Below, piece after piece: positions 10,720 to 21,926 of a stretch of 64,000 nucleotides of DNA. Each line of letters starts with the position of its first letter. Within the stretch, counting starts at the first letter, position 1. The DNA lies in NCBI GenBank assembly GCA_022842595.1, contig JALHPF010000008.1:62001-126000 (forward strand). The letters run 5' to 3'. The notes below the pieces were generated by a model. The model was not told the origin of the DNA. It did not search any database and worked only from the letters and a program-made list of their open reading frames with translations. The position numbers and the translations under genes are program-made. This stretch comes from Rubrivivax sp. (GTDB lineage Bacteria; Pseudomonadota; Gammaproteobacteria; Burkholderiales; Burkholderiaceae_C).

Positions 10720-11498
10720 GGCTTGATTGTCCTGCGCACGAGCCCAGCCACCCAGCCCGCATGGGTTTCCCGTTCGATGATTTCGGCGCGCGTGCGCATG
10801 AAGACCACGGCGAAGGCGTAGGCCCAGAAGGCGACTGTCATCAGCAGCATCGCCGTCAGCATGGTGGCGGCCATCTTCGGCGCGGCGTTGACGCTGATCG
10901 TGGCCCCCTGGTGCAGCGTGTTCCACCACTTCACCGAGAAGTAGATGATCGGCACGTTGACGCTGCCCACCAGGGCCAGCAGCGCGCCGGCCTGGTCGGC
11001 GCGGCGCCTGTCGTCGATGGCATTGACGAGCGCGATGTACCCCAGGTACAGGAACAGCAGGATGAGTTCGGTCGTCAAGCGCGCATCCCACACCCAGTAG
11101 GTGCCCCAGGTGGGCTTGCCCCAGAGTGCGCCGGTCCACAGCGCCACGAAGGTGAACATGGCACCGGTAGGCGCGATGGCCTGGGCCACCATCGAGGCCA
11201 GCCTGGCCTTGAAGGCCCAGCCGATGCCGGCCCAGAAGGCCATCACCAGGTACAGCACCATCGACATCCATGCCGCCGGCACGTGGATGAAGATGATGCG
11301 ATACGAATCGCCCTGCGTGGCGTCGGTGGGTGCCACGAAGAACCCCATGTACAGGCCCACCGCGGCGAAACCCAGCGCCACCACCCAGCACAGCGGTACC
11401 AGCCAGCGGGTGAGCGCATAGAAGCGCGAGGGCGCGGCAAAGCTGAACAGGCGCAGCGGCGGCTTGGTGACGACGGGGTTGCGCGATGTCGTAGGCAT
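10716..11498 (-). CDS. ccmC: Heme exporter protein CcmC
   Basis: [42 protein letters not shown] (WWD-type). Confidence 0.94.
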   Translation of the reverse strand: MPTTSRNPVVTKPPLRLFSFAAPSRFYALTRWLVPLCWVVALGFAAVGLYMGFFVAPTDATQGDSYRIIFIHVPAAWMSMVLYLVMAFWAGIGWAFKARLASMVAQAIAPTGAMFTFVALWTGALWGKPTWGTYWVWDARLTTELILLFLYLGYIALVNAIDDRRRADQAGALLALVGSVNVPIIYFSVKWWNTLHQGATISVNAAPKMAATMLTAMLLMTVAFWAYAFAVVFMRTRAEIIERETHAGWVAGLVRRTIKP

Positions 11499-11505
11499 GG
11501 TCACG

Positions 11506-12174
11506 TCATTCTGTCGAAATGCGCAGTGCGGCGGCGGTGGCCAGCGGCGCGCCCACGCTGGTGGCGACGAGCAGGGCACCGAGCAGCGAGAAATGGCCAG
11601 AAGCCGACAGCCCGGCCTCGACCATGCCCACCGCCCCCGCGCCGAAGATCAGCGCCGGCGTGGCCAGTGGCAGCACCACCAGGATGAGCAGCATGCCACC
11701 GCTGCGCAAACCCAGCGTCAGCGCCGCACCCAGCCCGCCCAGCAGGCTGAGGATGGGTGTGCCCAGCAGCAGGCTCAGCACCAGGGCCAGCACCGCCGGC
11801 CCGGACATGTTGAACACCAACCCGGCCAGCGGGGTGGCGACGATCAGCGGCAGCCCCGTCAACAGCCAGTGCGCCGTGCACTTGGCGGCCGCCACGGCGA
11901 TGGCCGAGGCCGGTGCCAACAGCATCTGTTCGAGCGAGCCGTCGGCCATGTCGCCGGCGAACAACTGGCCCACCGAGAGCATCGAAGCCAGCAGCGCACA
12001 AACCCAGACGATGCCCGGGGCGATCTCGCGCAGGGTCTTGGGTTCCGGTCCCACGCCCAGCGGAAACAGGCTCAATGCCACCAGGAAGAAGGCCAGCGGC
12101 AGCAGCGCGTCGATGCGCCGCCGCGACGCCAGCCTGAGGTCGCGCAGCAGCACGCACAGGAAGACATTGCTCAT
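11506..12174 (-). CDS. ccmB: Heme exporter protein CcmB
   Basis: MSNVFLCVLLRDLRLASRRR, multiple TM helices, DMADGSLEQMLLAP. Confidence 0.92.
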   Translation of the reverse strand: MSNVFLCVLLRDLRLASRRRIDALLPLAFFLVALSLFPLGVGPEPKTLREIAPGIVWVCALLASMLSVGQLFAGDMADGSLEQMLLAPASAIAVAAAKCTAHWLLTGLPLIVATPLAGLVFNMSGPAVLALVLSLLLGTPILSLLGGLGAALTLGLRSGGMLLILVVLPLATPALIFGAGAVGMVEAGLSASGHFSLLGALLVATSVGAPLATAAALRISTE

Positions 12175-13025
12175 TGCCGTGCCACATGACCGGGCTCGTC
12201 CAGGACGGCGCGCGCTGCCGGGCGCGGGGCAAAGGGTTCCAGGTCCAGCATGGCCGGCGGCGGGCGTGTGATCGACAGTGCCTGGTGGCTGGTCAGCAGC
12301 ACGCAGCCGCCGGCTTCGGCGTGGGCGCCGATGACGGCGTTCAGCGCTTCGATGCCGTCGCTGTCGAGCGCGTCGTAAGGTTCGTCCAGCAGCCACAGCG
12401 GCGCAGCCGCCGAAAGGGCCAGCCGCGCCAGCGCGACTCGGCGGCGCTGACCCTGGCTGAGCGTGCGCACCGCGGCATGCTGGCGCTGGGCCATGCCCAG
12501 TTGCTTGAGGGCCCGCCTGAGCGCCGTGTCGTCGTGCGGCAGGCCATGCAGCCGGGCCAGGAAGCGCAGGGCTTCGGTCACGGTGAGGTCGTCCTTCAGG
12601 GCGTTCTGGTGGCCGACATAGACCCACATCCGGCGGCCCTCGGGCCCGCCCTCGCGCTGCGGCCGGCCCATCACCTCGATGCGGCCCTCAGCCGGCGTGG
12701 CCAGCCCGGCCAGCAGCCGCAGCAGGGTGGTCTTGCCGCGCCCGTTGCGGCCGCGCAGCCAGGTCACGCTGCCGGCTGCGAGGGCGATGTCCAGGCCCTC
12801 GAACAGCCGCCGGTCGCCACGCTCGCCGGCCAAGGCATGGGTCTGAAGGACACAGCGGCCGGCGCACGCGCCGCCAGGCGGTTGGTGCAGGGGCAGGAGC
12901 TCGGCAGTGGCCTGGGACGACGGCAAGGGAAGGCGTGGGGTTCGGGTCGGGTGGATGCCCGCGGGCCGCAGTGTACGTTCGGCGTCTGAAGCCCGCCTTG
13001 CGATAGCGCAATCCCGCCCCAGCAT
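12171..13025 (-). CDS. ccmA: Heme ABC exporter ATP-binding protein CcmA (start uncertain)
   Basis: Walker A GRNGRGKTTLLRLLAGL, signature LSQGQRRRVALARL, Walker B LWLLDEP. Only in-frame ATG near is at 13025 and would add an unusual N-terminal extension; the true start may be a non-ATG codon nearer 12900. Confidence 0.85.
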   Translation of the reverse strand: MLGRDCAIARRASDAERTLRPAGIHPTRTPRLPLPSSQATAELLPLHQPPGGACAGRCVLQTHALAGERGDRRLFEGLDIALAAGSVTWLRGRNGRGKTTLLRLLAGLATPAEGRIEVMGRPQREGGPEGRRMWVYVGHQNALKDDLTVTEALRFLARLHGLPHDDTALRRALKQLGMAQRQHAAVRTLSQGQRRRVALARLALSAAAPLWLLDEPYDALDSDGIEALNAVIGAHAEAGGCVLLTSHQALSITRPPPAMLDLEPFAPRPAARAVLDEPGHVARQ

Positions 13026-13183
13026 GGTGCGTCCGGGCACCGCCTGGCCCCGCGGGCGCAGCGCCCTGCGAGTGGTCGGATGCTTTCCCGACAGACTCTT
13101 CGGCGGCGCGGCGTACCGGCTGGCCGATGCTCGCGCCTGCCGGCGCACGGCAGCGAACGCCACCAGCGCGCGACTGGCAAGGC

Positions 13184-13975
13184 TTACGGCCCGGCGCCGG
13201 CGCTGGCCGCCTGCGCCGCAAGCACCTCCACACGCACGGCTTCGGTCAATTCGGCCTTCAGCGCGCTGAAGGCCGGTGTCGTCTTCACCGAGTAGTGGCG
13301 TGGGTGCGCCAGCGGCACGGTGTGGTCGAGCTTGATGCGGCCGGGGCGGGCGCTCATCACGACGACGCGGGTGCCCATGAACACGGCCTCGTCGATGTCG
13401 TGGGTGACGAACAGCACTGTCTTGCGCTGCTGTTCCCAGATGCCCAGGAGCAGTTCCTGCATCAGTTCGCGCGTCTGGTGGTCGAGCGCGCCGAAGGGTT
13501 CGTCCATCAGCAGCATGCGCGGGTCGTTGGCCAGCGCCCGGGCCAGCGCCGTGCGCTGCTGCATGCCGCCCGACAGCTGCTTGGGGAAATGGTTGGCAAA
13601 ACCCTTCAGCCCGACCTTGGCCAGGAAGCCGTGCGCGATGTCCAGCTGCTCGGCGCGGGGCAGGCCACGTTCGCGCAGCCCGAAACACACGTTGTCCAGC
13701 ACCGTCAGCCAAGGGAACAGGGTGTAGCTCTGGAACACCATGCCGCGGTCGGCGCCGGGGCCGATGATGCGGCGGCCTTCCAGCAGCACTTCGCCGGCGG
13801 TCTGCACGTCCAGCCCGGCGACGATGCGCAGCAGTGTGCTCTTGCCGCAGCCGCTGGGGCCGAGGATGGTGACGAAGTCGTTCTCGGCCACGTCCAGGTC
13901 GGTGGCCTGCAGCGCCAGGGTGGTGTCGAAACGGCGTTCGACGCCGCGCACACGAAGAAACGCCGGCTTGTCCAT
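13184..13975 (-). CDS. ABC transporter ATP-binding protein (NitT/TauT/SsuB family)
   Basis: GPSGCGKSTLLRIVAGL, LSGGMQQRTALARALANDPRMLLMDEPFGALD. Confidence 0.92.
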   Translation of the reverse strand: MDKPAFLRVRGVERRFDTTLALQATDLDVAENDFVTILGPSGCGKSTLLRIVAGLDVQTAGEVLLEGRRIIGPGADRGMVFQSYTLFPWLTVLDNVCFGLRERGLPRAEQLDIAHGFLAKVGLKGFANHFPKQLSGGMQQRTALARALANDPRMLLMDEPFGALDHQTRELMQELLLGIWEQQRKTVLFVTHDIDEAVFMGTRVVVMSARPGRIKLDHTVPLAHPRHYSVKTTPAFSALKAELTEAVRVEVLAAQAASAGAGP

Positions 13976-14754
13976 CACCGCCCCAGTTGCGCCCAGGGAA
14001 AGAGGCGGCGGTTGAGCCACTTGAACAGCAGGTCGCTGGCCAGGCCGATGAGGCCGATGACGATGATGCCGAAGATGATCTGGTCGGTGGCCAGCAGCGC
14101 CTGGCTGTCGGTGATCATGTGGCCGATGCCGCTGGAAGCACCGATGAGCTCGGCCACGATGACGTAGGTCCAGGCCCAGCCCAGCACCATGCGCAGGGTT
14201 TCGGCGATCTCGGGCGCCGCCCCCGGGATGAGCACGCGGCGCACGAGGCTGGCGTCGGTGCTGCCCAGGGTGTAGGCAGCCTCGACCAGGTCGCGCCGGG
14301 TGTTGCCCACGGTCACGGCAATCATCAGCACCAGCTGGAAGAAGCTGCCGATGAAGATGACGGCGAGCTTCTGCGCCTCGCCGATGCCGGCCCACAGGAT
14401 GAGCAGCGGAATGAAGGCACTGGCCGGCAGGTAGCGCGCGAAGCTGACGAAAGGCTCGAAGAAGGCCTCGATGGGCTTGTAGGCGCCCATCATCACGCCC
14501 AGCGGCAGCGCCAGCACGGCAGCGATCACGAAGCCGCCCACCACCCGCCACATCGTCATGCCGATGTCGTGGGCGAAATCCATCTCCGTCAGCAGCACCC
14601 AGCCCGAGCGAAGCATCTGCAGCGGGTCGGCAAGGAAGATCTTCGGCACCAGGCCGCCGAAGGTCACGGCGGCCCAGACGGCGACAAAGACGACGAAGAA
14701 CGACAGGCCCAGCACGACGCGCGTGCGGGGTGCCACCGCCACCAGCGGTTTCAC
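13975..14754 (-). CDS. ABC transporter permease (NitT/TauT family)
   Basis: EAA-type loop region VEAAYTLGSTDASLVRRVLIPGAAPEI; TM-rich; adjacent ATPase and SBP. Confidence 0.9.
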   Translation of the reverse strand: MKPLVAVAPRTRVVLGLSFFVVFVAVWAAVTFGGLVPKIFLADPLQMLRSGWVLLTEMDFAHDIGMTMWRVVGGFVIAAVLALPLGVMMGAYKPIEAFFEPFVSFARYLPASAFIPLLILWAGIGEAQKLAVIFIGSFFQLVLMIAVTVGNTRRDLVEAAYTLGSTDASLVRRVLIPGAAPEIAETLRMVLGWAWTYVIVAELIGASSGIGHMITDSQALLATDQIIFGIIVIGLIGLASDLLFKWLNRRLFPWAQLGR

Positions 14755-14791
14755 GTCGGCGCCCTTGGGCCGCCCCGGCGGGCCCGCAGGC

Positions 14792-15748
14792 TCACTTGAT
14801 GAAGCGCGGGTCGGCCAGCCTGGTCATGTCGGGCAGGCTCTTGATGATGCCCGCGGCCAGCAGCAGGTCGGCGGCTTCCTTGCTGAAGGCGGCGTGTTCG
14901 CCGGCAAAGAACTTCTGGTTGGCAGCGCGGTCCTGCCAGCGCAGGAACTTCTGGCTGGCCTCGAAAGCTTCGGCCGTCTGCTTGACATCGGCGCCCATGA
15001 TCTCGAAGCTCTTCTTCGGCTCGGACTTGATCAGTTCGAGCGCGTCGAAGTAGGCGTCGGCCAGGCCTTTCGCGGCCTTCGGGTTGTCGGCCAGGAACTT
15101 GGGGGTGCAGCCGAAGGTATCCATCACCATCGGGTAGTCCAGCGTGGTGGCGATGATCTTGCCGGCCTCGGGCTTGGCACGCACGGCGCTCAGGAAGGGC
15201 TCGTAGGTCATGGCTGCGTCGAGGTTGGCCGCGCCGGCGATCATCGCGTTGGCGGCGGCCTGGGGTTCGAGGTTGACGATGTTGACGTCCTTCAGCGTCA
15301 TGCCGTTCTTGGCCAGCATCCAGGCCAGGCCGAAGTAGGGTGCCGTGCCAGGCGCGCTGGCGGCCACGGTCTTGCCTTTCAGTTCCTTGATGCTGGTGAT
15401 GCCGGGCTTGACCACCATGCCGTCGGCGCCGAAGCTCTTGTCGAGCTGGAAGATCTGCGTCGTGGCCACGCCGTTGGCATTCCAGACGACCCAGGTTTCC
15501 ACCGTGGTGGCCGCGCACTGGATGTCACCGCTGGCAATCGCCAGGTGGCGGTCTTTCTGCGGGATCTTCTTGATGCTGACTTCGAGCCCGTGCTTCTTGA
15601 AGAGGCCGGCTTCCTTGGCCAGCGTCAGCGGCGCAAACCCGGTCCAGCCGCTGATGCCGATGGCCACCGGGGTGGCCTGGGCGTGCGCTGCCAGCGGCGC
15701 GGCCAGGACCAGCGTAGCGGCGGCAAGAGCGAGCAAAGACTTCTGCAT
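14792..15748 (-). CDS. ABC transporter substrate-binding protein (NMT1/THI5/TauA-like)
   Basis: Signal peptide MQKSLLALAAATLVLAAPLAAHA; VAIGISGWTGFAPLTLAKEAGLFKKHGLEV. Confidence 0.9.
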   Translation of the reverse strand: MQKSLLALAAATLVLAAPLAAHAQATPVAIGISGWTGFAPLTLAKEAGLFKKHGLEVSIKKIPQKDRHLAIASGDIQCAATTVETWVVWNANGVATTQIFQLDKSFGADGMVVKPGITSIKELKGKTVAASAPGTAPYFGLAWMLAKNGMTLKDVNIVNLEPQAAANAMIAGAANLDAAMTYEPFLSAVRAKPEAGKIIATTLDYPMVMDTFGCTPKFLADNPKAAKGLADAYFDALELIKSEPKKSFEIMGADVKQTAEAFEASQKFLRWQDRAANQKFFAGEHAAFSKEAADLLLAAGIIKSLPDMTRLADPRFIK

Positions 15749-15999
15749 GGGGGTTCCTTGGGTGTTGGTGGGGTAAGCGGCAGGGGCCGCGACGGCCGCT
15801 GGCCCGCCGACGTTCGCAAGACGCGAGCCTGCTGTCAAGCACCGTGCCCGGCCGCAGGCGCGCTTCACTGCGGTCCGCCACCCCATTTCGGGTGGTCCCG
15901 GCGTGTACACGGCCGCTCGGTGACGGACATCACACGCTGACTCGCCTGGGTGCTGCGACAGTCCAGCCATGGGTGCAGACAGAGAGGGAGCCCGCCGCC

Positions 16000-16224
16000 A
16001 TGAACATCGATCGCGTCCGGCCTGAGGCCTTCTCCCAGAACCTTGGGATGCCCACTCGCAGCGAAGCCTTTGCCGAAGACCTCGACGGCCTGTTGCCACA
16101 GGCGCAGGCCTCCAGCAAGCCGGCCGGGCGCACGGGCCGCCCAGGCCGCTCGCTCTGGGTGATGCTGCTGCTGCCGCTGGCGGTGGTTCTGATCGGTTCG
16201 GCTTCGGCGCTGGCCTGGATCTGA
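16000..16224 (+). CDS. Small hypothetical protein with C-terminal TM helix
   Basis: 74 aa ORF MNIDRVRPEAFSQNLG...LWVMLLLPLAVVLIGSASALAWI with upstream AGAGAGGGAG. Confidence 0.5.
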   Translation: MNIDRVRPEAFSQNLGMPTRSEAFAEDLDGLLPQAQASSKPAGRTGRPGRSLWVMLLLPLAVVLIGSASALAWI

Positions 16225-16306
16225 GCGCAGGGTTCTAGGTGCTACGCAAAGCCTGCATGCTTGCCTAACATGCAGGCCCTCGTCACTCGCACCCAGGTGG
16301 ACCCTC

Positions 16307-16918
16307 ATGTTCAAGAAACTGGCCTCGGAAGCGCTGGGCCTCAGCGATATCGGCGTCATCGTGCCGCCGGCCGACTACAGCAAGGTCGACGCCGACGACT
16401 ACCTGTTCACTGAAGACGGCGAGAAGATCTTCTTCCTGATCAAGTCCAAGAAGGACGAGTACTGCTTCACCAACCTGGGCATCATCCATGTCGACGGGGA
16501 CTCCGCGGTCTCGTCCAAGCGCACCATCCGGCGCTATGAATTCGCGGCTCACGCCGTGTCCGATGTCGTGCTGGAAACGGCCGGCACGATCGACATGGAC
16601 GTCGAACTGAAGTTCGTGGTCGACGGTGATACCCCATTCAGCATCGACGTGCGCAAGAGCTTCATCGAGCAGCTGAAGGACATCTACAAGGCCCTCGTCA
16701 CGATCGGCAAGATCCAGAAGCGCGACGAACGGGCACGCGCCCATGCCCACGACTGCCTGCACGTGGCCGGCTCGGTCTACAAGCTCAACACGGTGGCGGC
16801 CGACGACAGCATTGCGCAGCAGTTCAACACCTTGCTCACGCACTACAACTCGGCCGTGCTGGACCGCTTCACGAGGCGCGACTTCAGCGCAGTGTTCGAG
16901 CGCTACATCCACAACTGA
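16307..16918 (+). CDS. PH-domain-like (bacterial PH, YvbH-type) protein
   Basis: FKKLASEALGLSDIGVIVPP...YLFTEDGEKIFFLIKSKKDEYCFTNLGIIHVDGDSAVSSKRTIRRYEF resembles bacterial PH domain. Confidence 0.65.
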   Translation: MFKKLASEALGLSDIGVIVPPADYSKVDADDYLFTEDGEKIFFLIKSKKDEYCFTNLGIIHVDGDSAVSSKRTIRRYEFAAHAVSDVVLETAGTIDMDVELKFVVDGDTPFSIDVRKSFIEQLKDIYKALVTIGKIQKRDERARAHAHDCLHVAGSVYKLNTVAADDSIAQQFNTLLTHYNSAVLDRFTRRDFSAVFERYIHN

Positions 16919-17007
16919 GCCCCGGCTCGACGACGGCAGCATCGGCCCCCAGCGGGCGCATTGATTACCATGCGCAGGCTGGCCGCCGGGCCGGCAAGCC
17001 ACCCTGG

Positions 17008-18072
17008 TTGCCGGGCGCGCCAGTGCTCGGGCCGAAACCTAAGAAACCCGTGCCGTCACCGCTTCCCCTGAGCCCCTGGCGTCTGTCCGTCGCCCCGATG
17101 ATGGACTGGACCGACCGCCACTGCCGCTACTTCCACCGCCTGCTCACCCGCCACACCCGCCTCTACACCGAGATGGTGACCACCGGGGCGCTGCTGCATG
17201 GCGACGTGCCCAGGCACCTGGACTTCAATGCCGAGGAACACCCCGTTGCCCTGCAATTGGGTGGCAGCGAACCTGCCGACCTTGCCGCCTGTGCGCGCCT
17301 GGCCCAGCAATGGGGCTACGACGAAGTCAACCTGAACTGCGGCTGCCCCAGCCCGCGCGTGCAGCGCGGCGCCTTCGGTGCCTGCCTGATGAGTGAAGCC
17401 GCGCTGGTCGGTGACTGCGTGGCGGCGATGCGCGAGGCCTGTGCGCTGCCCGTAACGGTGAAACACCGCATCGGTGTCGACCGGCAGGACAGCTACGACT
17501 TCGTCCGCGACTTCGTCGGCACCGTCGGCCAGCGCGGCGGCTGCAGCGTCTTCATCGTGCATGCCCGCAGCGCCTGGCTGGAAGGCCTGAGCCCCAAGGA
17601 AAACCGCGAACTGCCGCCGCTGCGCCATGAGTTCGTGGGCCGCCTGAAGGCCGATTTCCCCGACTTCTGCTTCGTCGCCAACGGCGGTGTCGCCAGCGAC
17701 GCTGCCATCTCCGGCCATCTGGCGCAGGTCGACGGTGTGATGGTGGGCAGGCATGCCTACCACGAGCCCTGGGCGCTGGCCTCGTGGGATGCGGGGTTCT
17801 TCGGCGCCCCGGTGCCCGCCGAAGCCGAGTCGCGCGAGCATGCCGAAGCAGGCATGGTGGCCTATCTTTCGCGCCTGCACGGCCGGGGCCTGCCCTGGGC
17901 GACGGCCTCGCGCCACATGCTGGGCCTGTGGAACGGAACGGCCGGTGCGCGCCGCTGGCGCCAGGTGTGGTCAGACCACCGCCTGAAGGCGCTGCCGCCC
18001 ACCGAAGTGGCGCGCCAGGCTGCGGCCGCCCGCCGCGCCGGGCAGCGGGCAGCGCAGGATGTGACCGCATGA
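17008..18072 (+). CDS. dusA: tRNA-dihydrouridine synthase A
   Basis: LSVAPMMDWTDRHCRYFHRLLTRHTRLYTEMVTTGALLHGD; NLNCGCPSPRVQRGAFGACLM. Confidence 0.95.
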   Translation: MPGAPVLGPKPKKPVPSPLPLSPWRLSVAPMMDWTDRHCRYFHRLLTRHTRLYTEMVTTGALLHGDVPRHLDFNAEEHPVALQLGGSEPADLAACARLAQQWGYDEVNLNCGCPSPRVQRGAFGACLMSEAALVGDCVAAMREACALPVTVKHRIGVDRQDSYDFVRDFVGTVGQRGGCSVFIVHARSAWLEGLSPKENRELPPLRHEFVGRLKADFPDFCFVANGGVASDAAISGHLAQVDGVMVGRHAYHEPWALASWDAGFFGAPVPAEAESREHAEAGMVAYLSRLHGRGLPWATASRHMLGLWNGTAGARRWRQVWSDHRLKALPPTEVARQAAAARRAGQRAAQDVTA

Positions 18073-18505
18073 GCCGAGCCCCCAAGACGCGCCCGACCCG
18101 GGCCTCGGTCGCCGACTTCCTGGCCGCCCAGCCCGACCCGGTGCGCCGCGCCGACTGCCTGCGCCTGCAGCAGCTGATGACGGCCGCCACGGGCGCGCCG
18201 GCCGAGATGTGGGGTGACGCCATCGTCGGCTTCGGCCGCCGCGACTTGCGTTACGCCGATGGCAGCACACTCGACTGGCCGGTGGTGGCCTTCAGCCCGC
18301 GCAAGGGCGACATCTCGGTCTACCTGATGGACGGCTTCGACCGGATGCAGCCCCAGATCTCGCGGCTGGGCAAGTTCAAGACCGGCAAGGTGTGCCTGTA
18401 CATCAGGCGCCTGGCCGATGTCGATGTCGAGGTGCTGGACGAGTTGGTCCAGCTGTCGGTGGCCGCGCTGGCCCCACGCCCCCCCCTTCCTGCGGAGAGT
18501 GCTGA

Positions 18506-18509
<4 letters not shown>
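18069..18509 (+). CDS. DUF1801 domain protein
   Basis: MWGDAIVGFGRRDLRYADGSTLDWPVVAFSPRKGDISVYLMDGF; ATGA overlaps both sides. Confidence 0.75.
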
Positions 18510-19395
<886 letters not shown>

Positions 19396-19399
<4 letters not shown>

Positions 19400-20511
19400 C
19401 AGGCGGCGAACTCGAGCCCCCGCACCGCCTGCGGCCGATTCGTGCCTTGCCAGGCGGCGAAGCGGTCGAGATCATCGACCAGCGCCGGCTGCCGCACGAA
19501 CTGCGTCTGGCCCGGCTCGATGGTGTCGAAGCCGTAGTCACCGCCATTCGCGACATGTGGGTGCGCGGCGCGCCCTTGATCGGCGCCACTGCTGCCTTCG
19601 GCGTGGCCTTGCAGGCACGTGCCGATGCCGGCGACGCCGCCATGGCCGCTGCCACCGACCGCCTGCAGGCCTCGCGCCCCACGGCCGTGAACCTGGCCTG
19701 GGCCCTGCAGCGCATGGCCCGGGTGTGGGCAGCGCTGGCGCCGGCCGATCGTGCCGCCGCCACCTGGGCCGAGGCCGAGGCCATCGCCCGTGAGGACCTG
19801 GCCGTGAATGCCGCCATCGGCCGGAACGGCCTGCCCATCCTGCAGGCGCTGGCGGCGCGCCGGGCGGCGGTGGGCGGCGGGGCGCTGCAGGTACTGACCC
19901 ACTGCAATGCCGGCTGGCTGGCCACCGTGGGTTGGGGCACGGCCACCGCGCCGATCTACCAGGCCCATGCCGCCGGCGTGCCGCTGCATGTGTGGGTGGA
20001 CGAAACCCGCCCCCGCAACCAGGGGGCCAGCCTGACAGCCTGGGAACTGGGCCAGGCCGGTGTGCCACACACCGTGGTGGCCGACAACGCCGGCGGCCAC
20101 CTGATGCAGCACCGGCAGGTCGACCTGGTCATCGTCGGCTGCGATCGCGTCACGGCCCGCGGCGATGTCTGCAACAAGATCGGCACCTATCTCAAGGCGC
20201 TGGCGGCGCGCGACAACGGCGTGCCGTTCTACGTGGCCATGCCCACGTCCACGCTCGACCTGAGCCTTGCCGACGGGCTGGCCGAGATCCCGATCGAAGA
20301 GCGCAGCGCCCGCGAAGTCACGCACGTCAGCGGCCGCGACGCCAGTGGCAGCGTGCTGGAAGTGCAGCTCACGCCCGATGGCAGCGCCGCGGCCAACCCG
20401 GCGTTCGACGTGACCCCCGCCCGCCTCGTGACGGGCCTGATCACCGAACGCGGCCTGGTGCCGGCCCAGGAAGCCGCGCTTCGCCGCCTGATGGAGCCCA
20501 TGCCTCGATGA
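19396..20511 (+). CDS. mtnA: S-methyl-5-thioribose-1-phosphate isomerase
   Basis: MWVRGAPLIGATAAFGVAL, THCNAGWLATVGWGTA, WVDETRPRNQGASLTAWEL, VIVGCDRVTARGDVCNKIGTYLKA. Confidence 0.95.
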
Positions 20512-21191
20512 GCAGCCTGCATCACGCCGACCTGGCCCTGCGCGAAGCGCTCGTGGCTACGGCCCGCCGTCTGGACGCACAGGGCCTGAACCGGGGGAGC
20601 ACCGGCAATCTCAGCGTGAGAGCCAGCGCCGATGCCGTGGCCGCCGCCAGTTTCTGGGTCACTCCCAGCGGCATGCCGGCCGACGAGATGACGGCCGGCG
20701 ACCTGGTGCGAGTGGCCATGGATGGGGCCGTGCTGGCCGGCGACTGGGCGCCATCGACCGAGTGGCCCTTCCACCTGGCCGTCTACGCCGCCCGCCCCGA
20801 GCTGCAAGCCGTCGTGCACCTGCATTCGCCCCATGCCACGGCGCTGGCCTGCCTGCGCCGCGGCCTGCCAGCCTTCCACTACATGGTGGCCGTGGCCGGG
20901 GGCGACAGCGTGCCGTGCACGCCGTACCACCTGTTCGGAACGCAGGCGCTGTCAGCGGCGGTCGGTGCGGCGTTTGCCGACCGCAACGCCTGCTTGATGG
21001 CCAACCACGGGCTCGTGGCGGGCGGCACGGCACTGGCCCACGCGGCCAAGGTGGCGGTGGAAGTCGAAGCGCTGTGCGGCATCTACCTGCAGGCGCTGGC
21101 GGTGGGTGAGCCCCTGCTGCTGTCCAAGGCGCAGATGGCCGAGGTCATCGAACGCTTCCGCAGCTACGGGCGCGCACGACGTGTGACCTGA
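20508..21191 (+). CDS. Class II aldolase/adducin family protein, possible 5-methylthioribulose-1-phosphate aldolase or MtnB-like dehydratase
   Basis: GLNRGSTGNLSVR, VVHLHSPHATALAC metal site, MANHGLVAGGTAL; ATGA overlap with mtnA. Confidence 0.85.
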   Translation: MSSLHHADLALREALVATARRLDAQGLNRGSTGNLSVRASADAVAAASFWVTPSGMPADEMTAGDLVRVAMDGAVLAGDWAPSTEWPFHLAVYAARPELQAVVHLHSPHATALACLRRGLPAFHYMVAVAGGDSVPCTPYHLFGTQALSAAVGAAFADRNACLMANHGLVAGGTALAHAAKVAVEVEALCGIYLQALAVGEPLLLSKAQMAEVIERFRSYGRARRVT

Positions 21192-21312
21192 CCCTGTGAA
21201 TGGGGGAGTGCAAATATTGAGGAAGCCGTCAGCATCAAGACCGTGTCATTCGGTGAAGCGACCGACGCTTCAGACCCCGGTGGCCTTCAACATCTTAGGA
21301 GTTTCCCTAGAA

Positions 21313-21915
21313 ATGAAAACAGTTCACTTCGCCGTTGCTGCCCTGGCCCTGGCCGCCGCTTCCGTCGCTTCCGCGCAAACCGTGACCTACACCTCGTCGG
21401 CGGCCTTCCTGCCGAACGTGGCGGCCGGTTCCTACACCGAAACGTTCGCCGATCCCTCCTTCAGCGGTGAGCTGGACGCCACTTTTAGCAGCGGCGCCTT
21501 CTCCTACGTCGTCTCGGCACCCGGCGGCCTCTACGGCAACGGCACCTTCATCGGCACCAACCTGCCGAACGAAACGCTGACCATCACCTTCACCGGCGCT
21601 CCGGTCACGGCGGTCGGCGGCAACTTCTGGGCGACCAACATCAGCGACGTGTTCCAGGCGCAGCCTGTCACGGTCACCCTGAGCAACGGCACCACCACGT
21701 CGTTCACCCCGACCAGCGCCACGGTCAGCAGCTACCGCGGTTTCACCTCGACGCTCGCCATCACCTCGCTGACGCTGTCGTCGACGGCCGCCGTGTACGC
21801 CGGCATGGACAACTTCACGGTCGGCAGCGCCGTGCCTGAACCCACCAGCTACATGCTGTTCGCCCTGGGCCTGGGTGGCCTGCTGCTGGCTCGCCGCCGC
21901 CAAGCTTCGGTCTGA
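21313..21915 (+). CDS. PEP-CTERM sorting domain-containing secreted protein
   Basis: Signal peptide MKTVHFAVAALALAAASVASAQ; C-term AVPEPTSYMLFALGLGGLLLARRRQASV. Confidence 0.92.
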   Translation: MKTVHFAVAALALAAASVASAQTVTYTSSAAFLPNVAAGSYTETFADPSFSGELDATFSSGAFSYVVSAPGGLYGNGTFIGTNLPNETLTITFTGAPVTAVGGNFWATNISDVFQAQPVTVTLSNGTTTSFTPTSATVSSYRGFTSTLAITSLTLSSTAAVYAGMDNFTVGSAVPEPTSYMLFALGLGGLLLARRRQASV

Positions 21916-21926
21916 ATGCACCACGC

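Noticed and set aside
15749-15999. Possible riboswitch (guanidine or TPP type) upstream of the ABC substrate-binding protein
   Set aside because: Only generic hairpins; I could not match conserved core sequences of those classes by eye. A covariance-model search would decide
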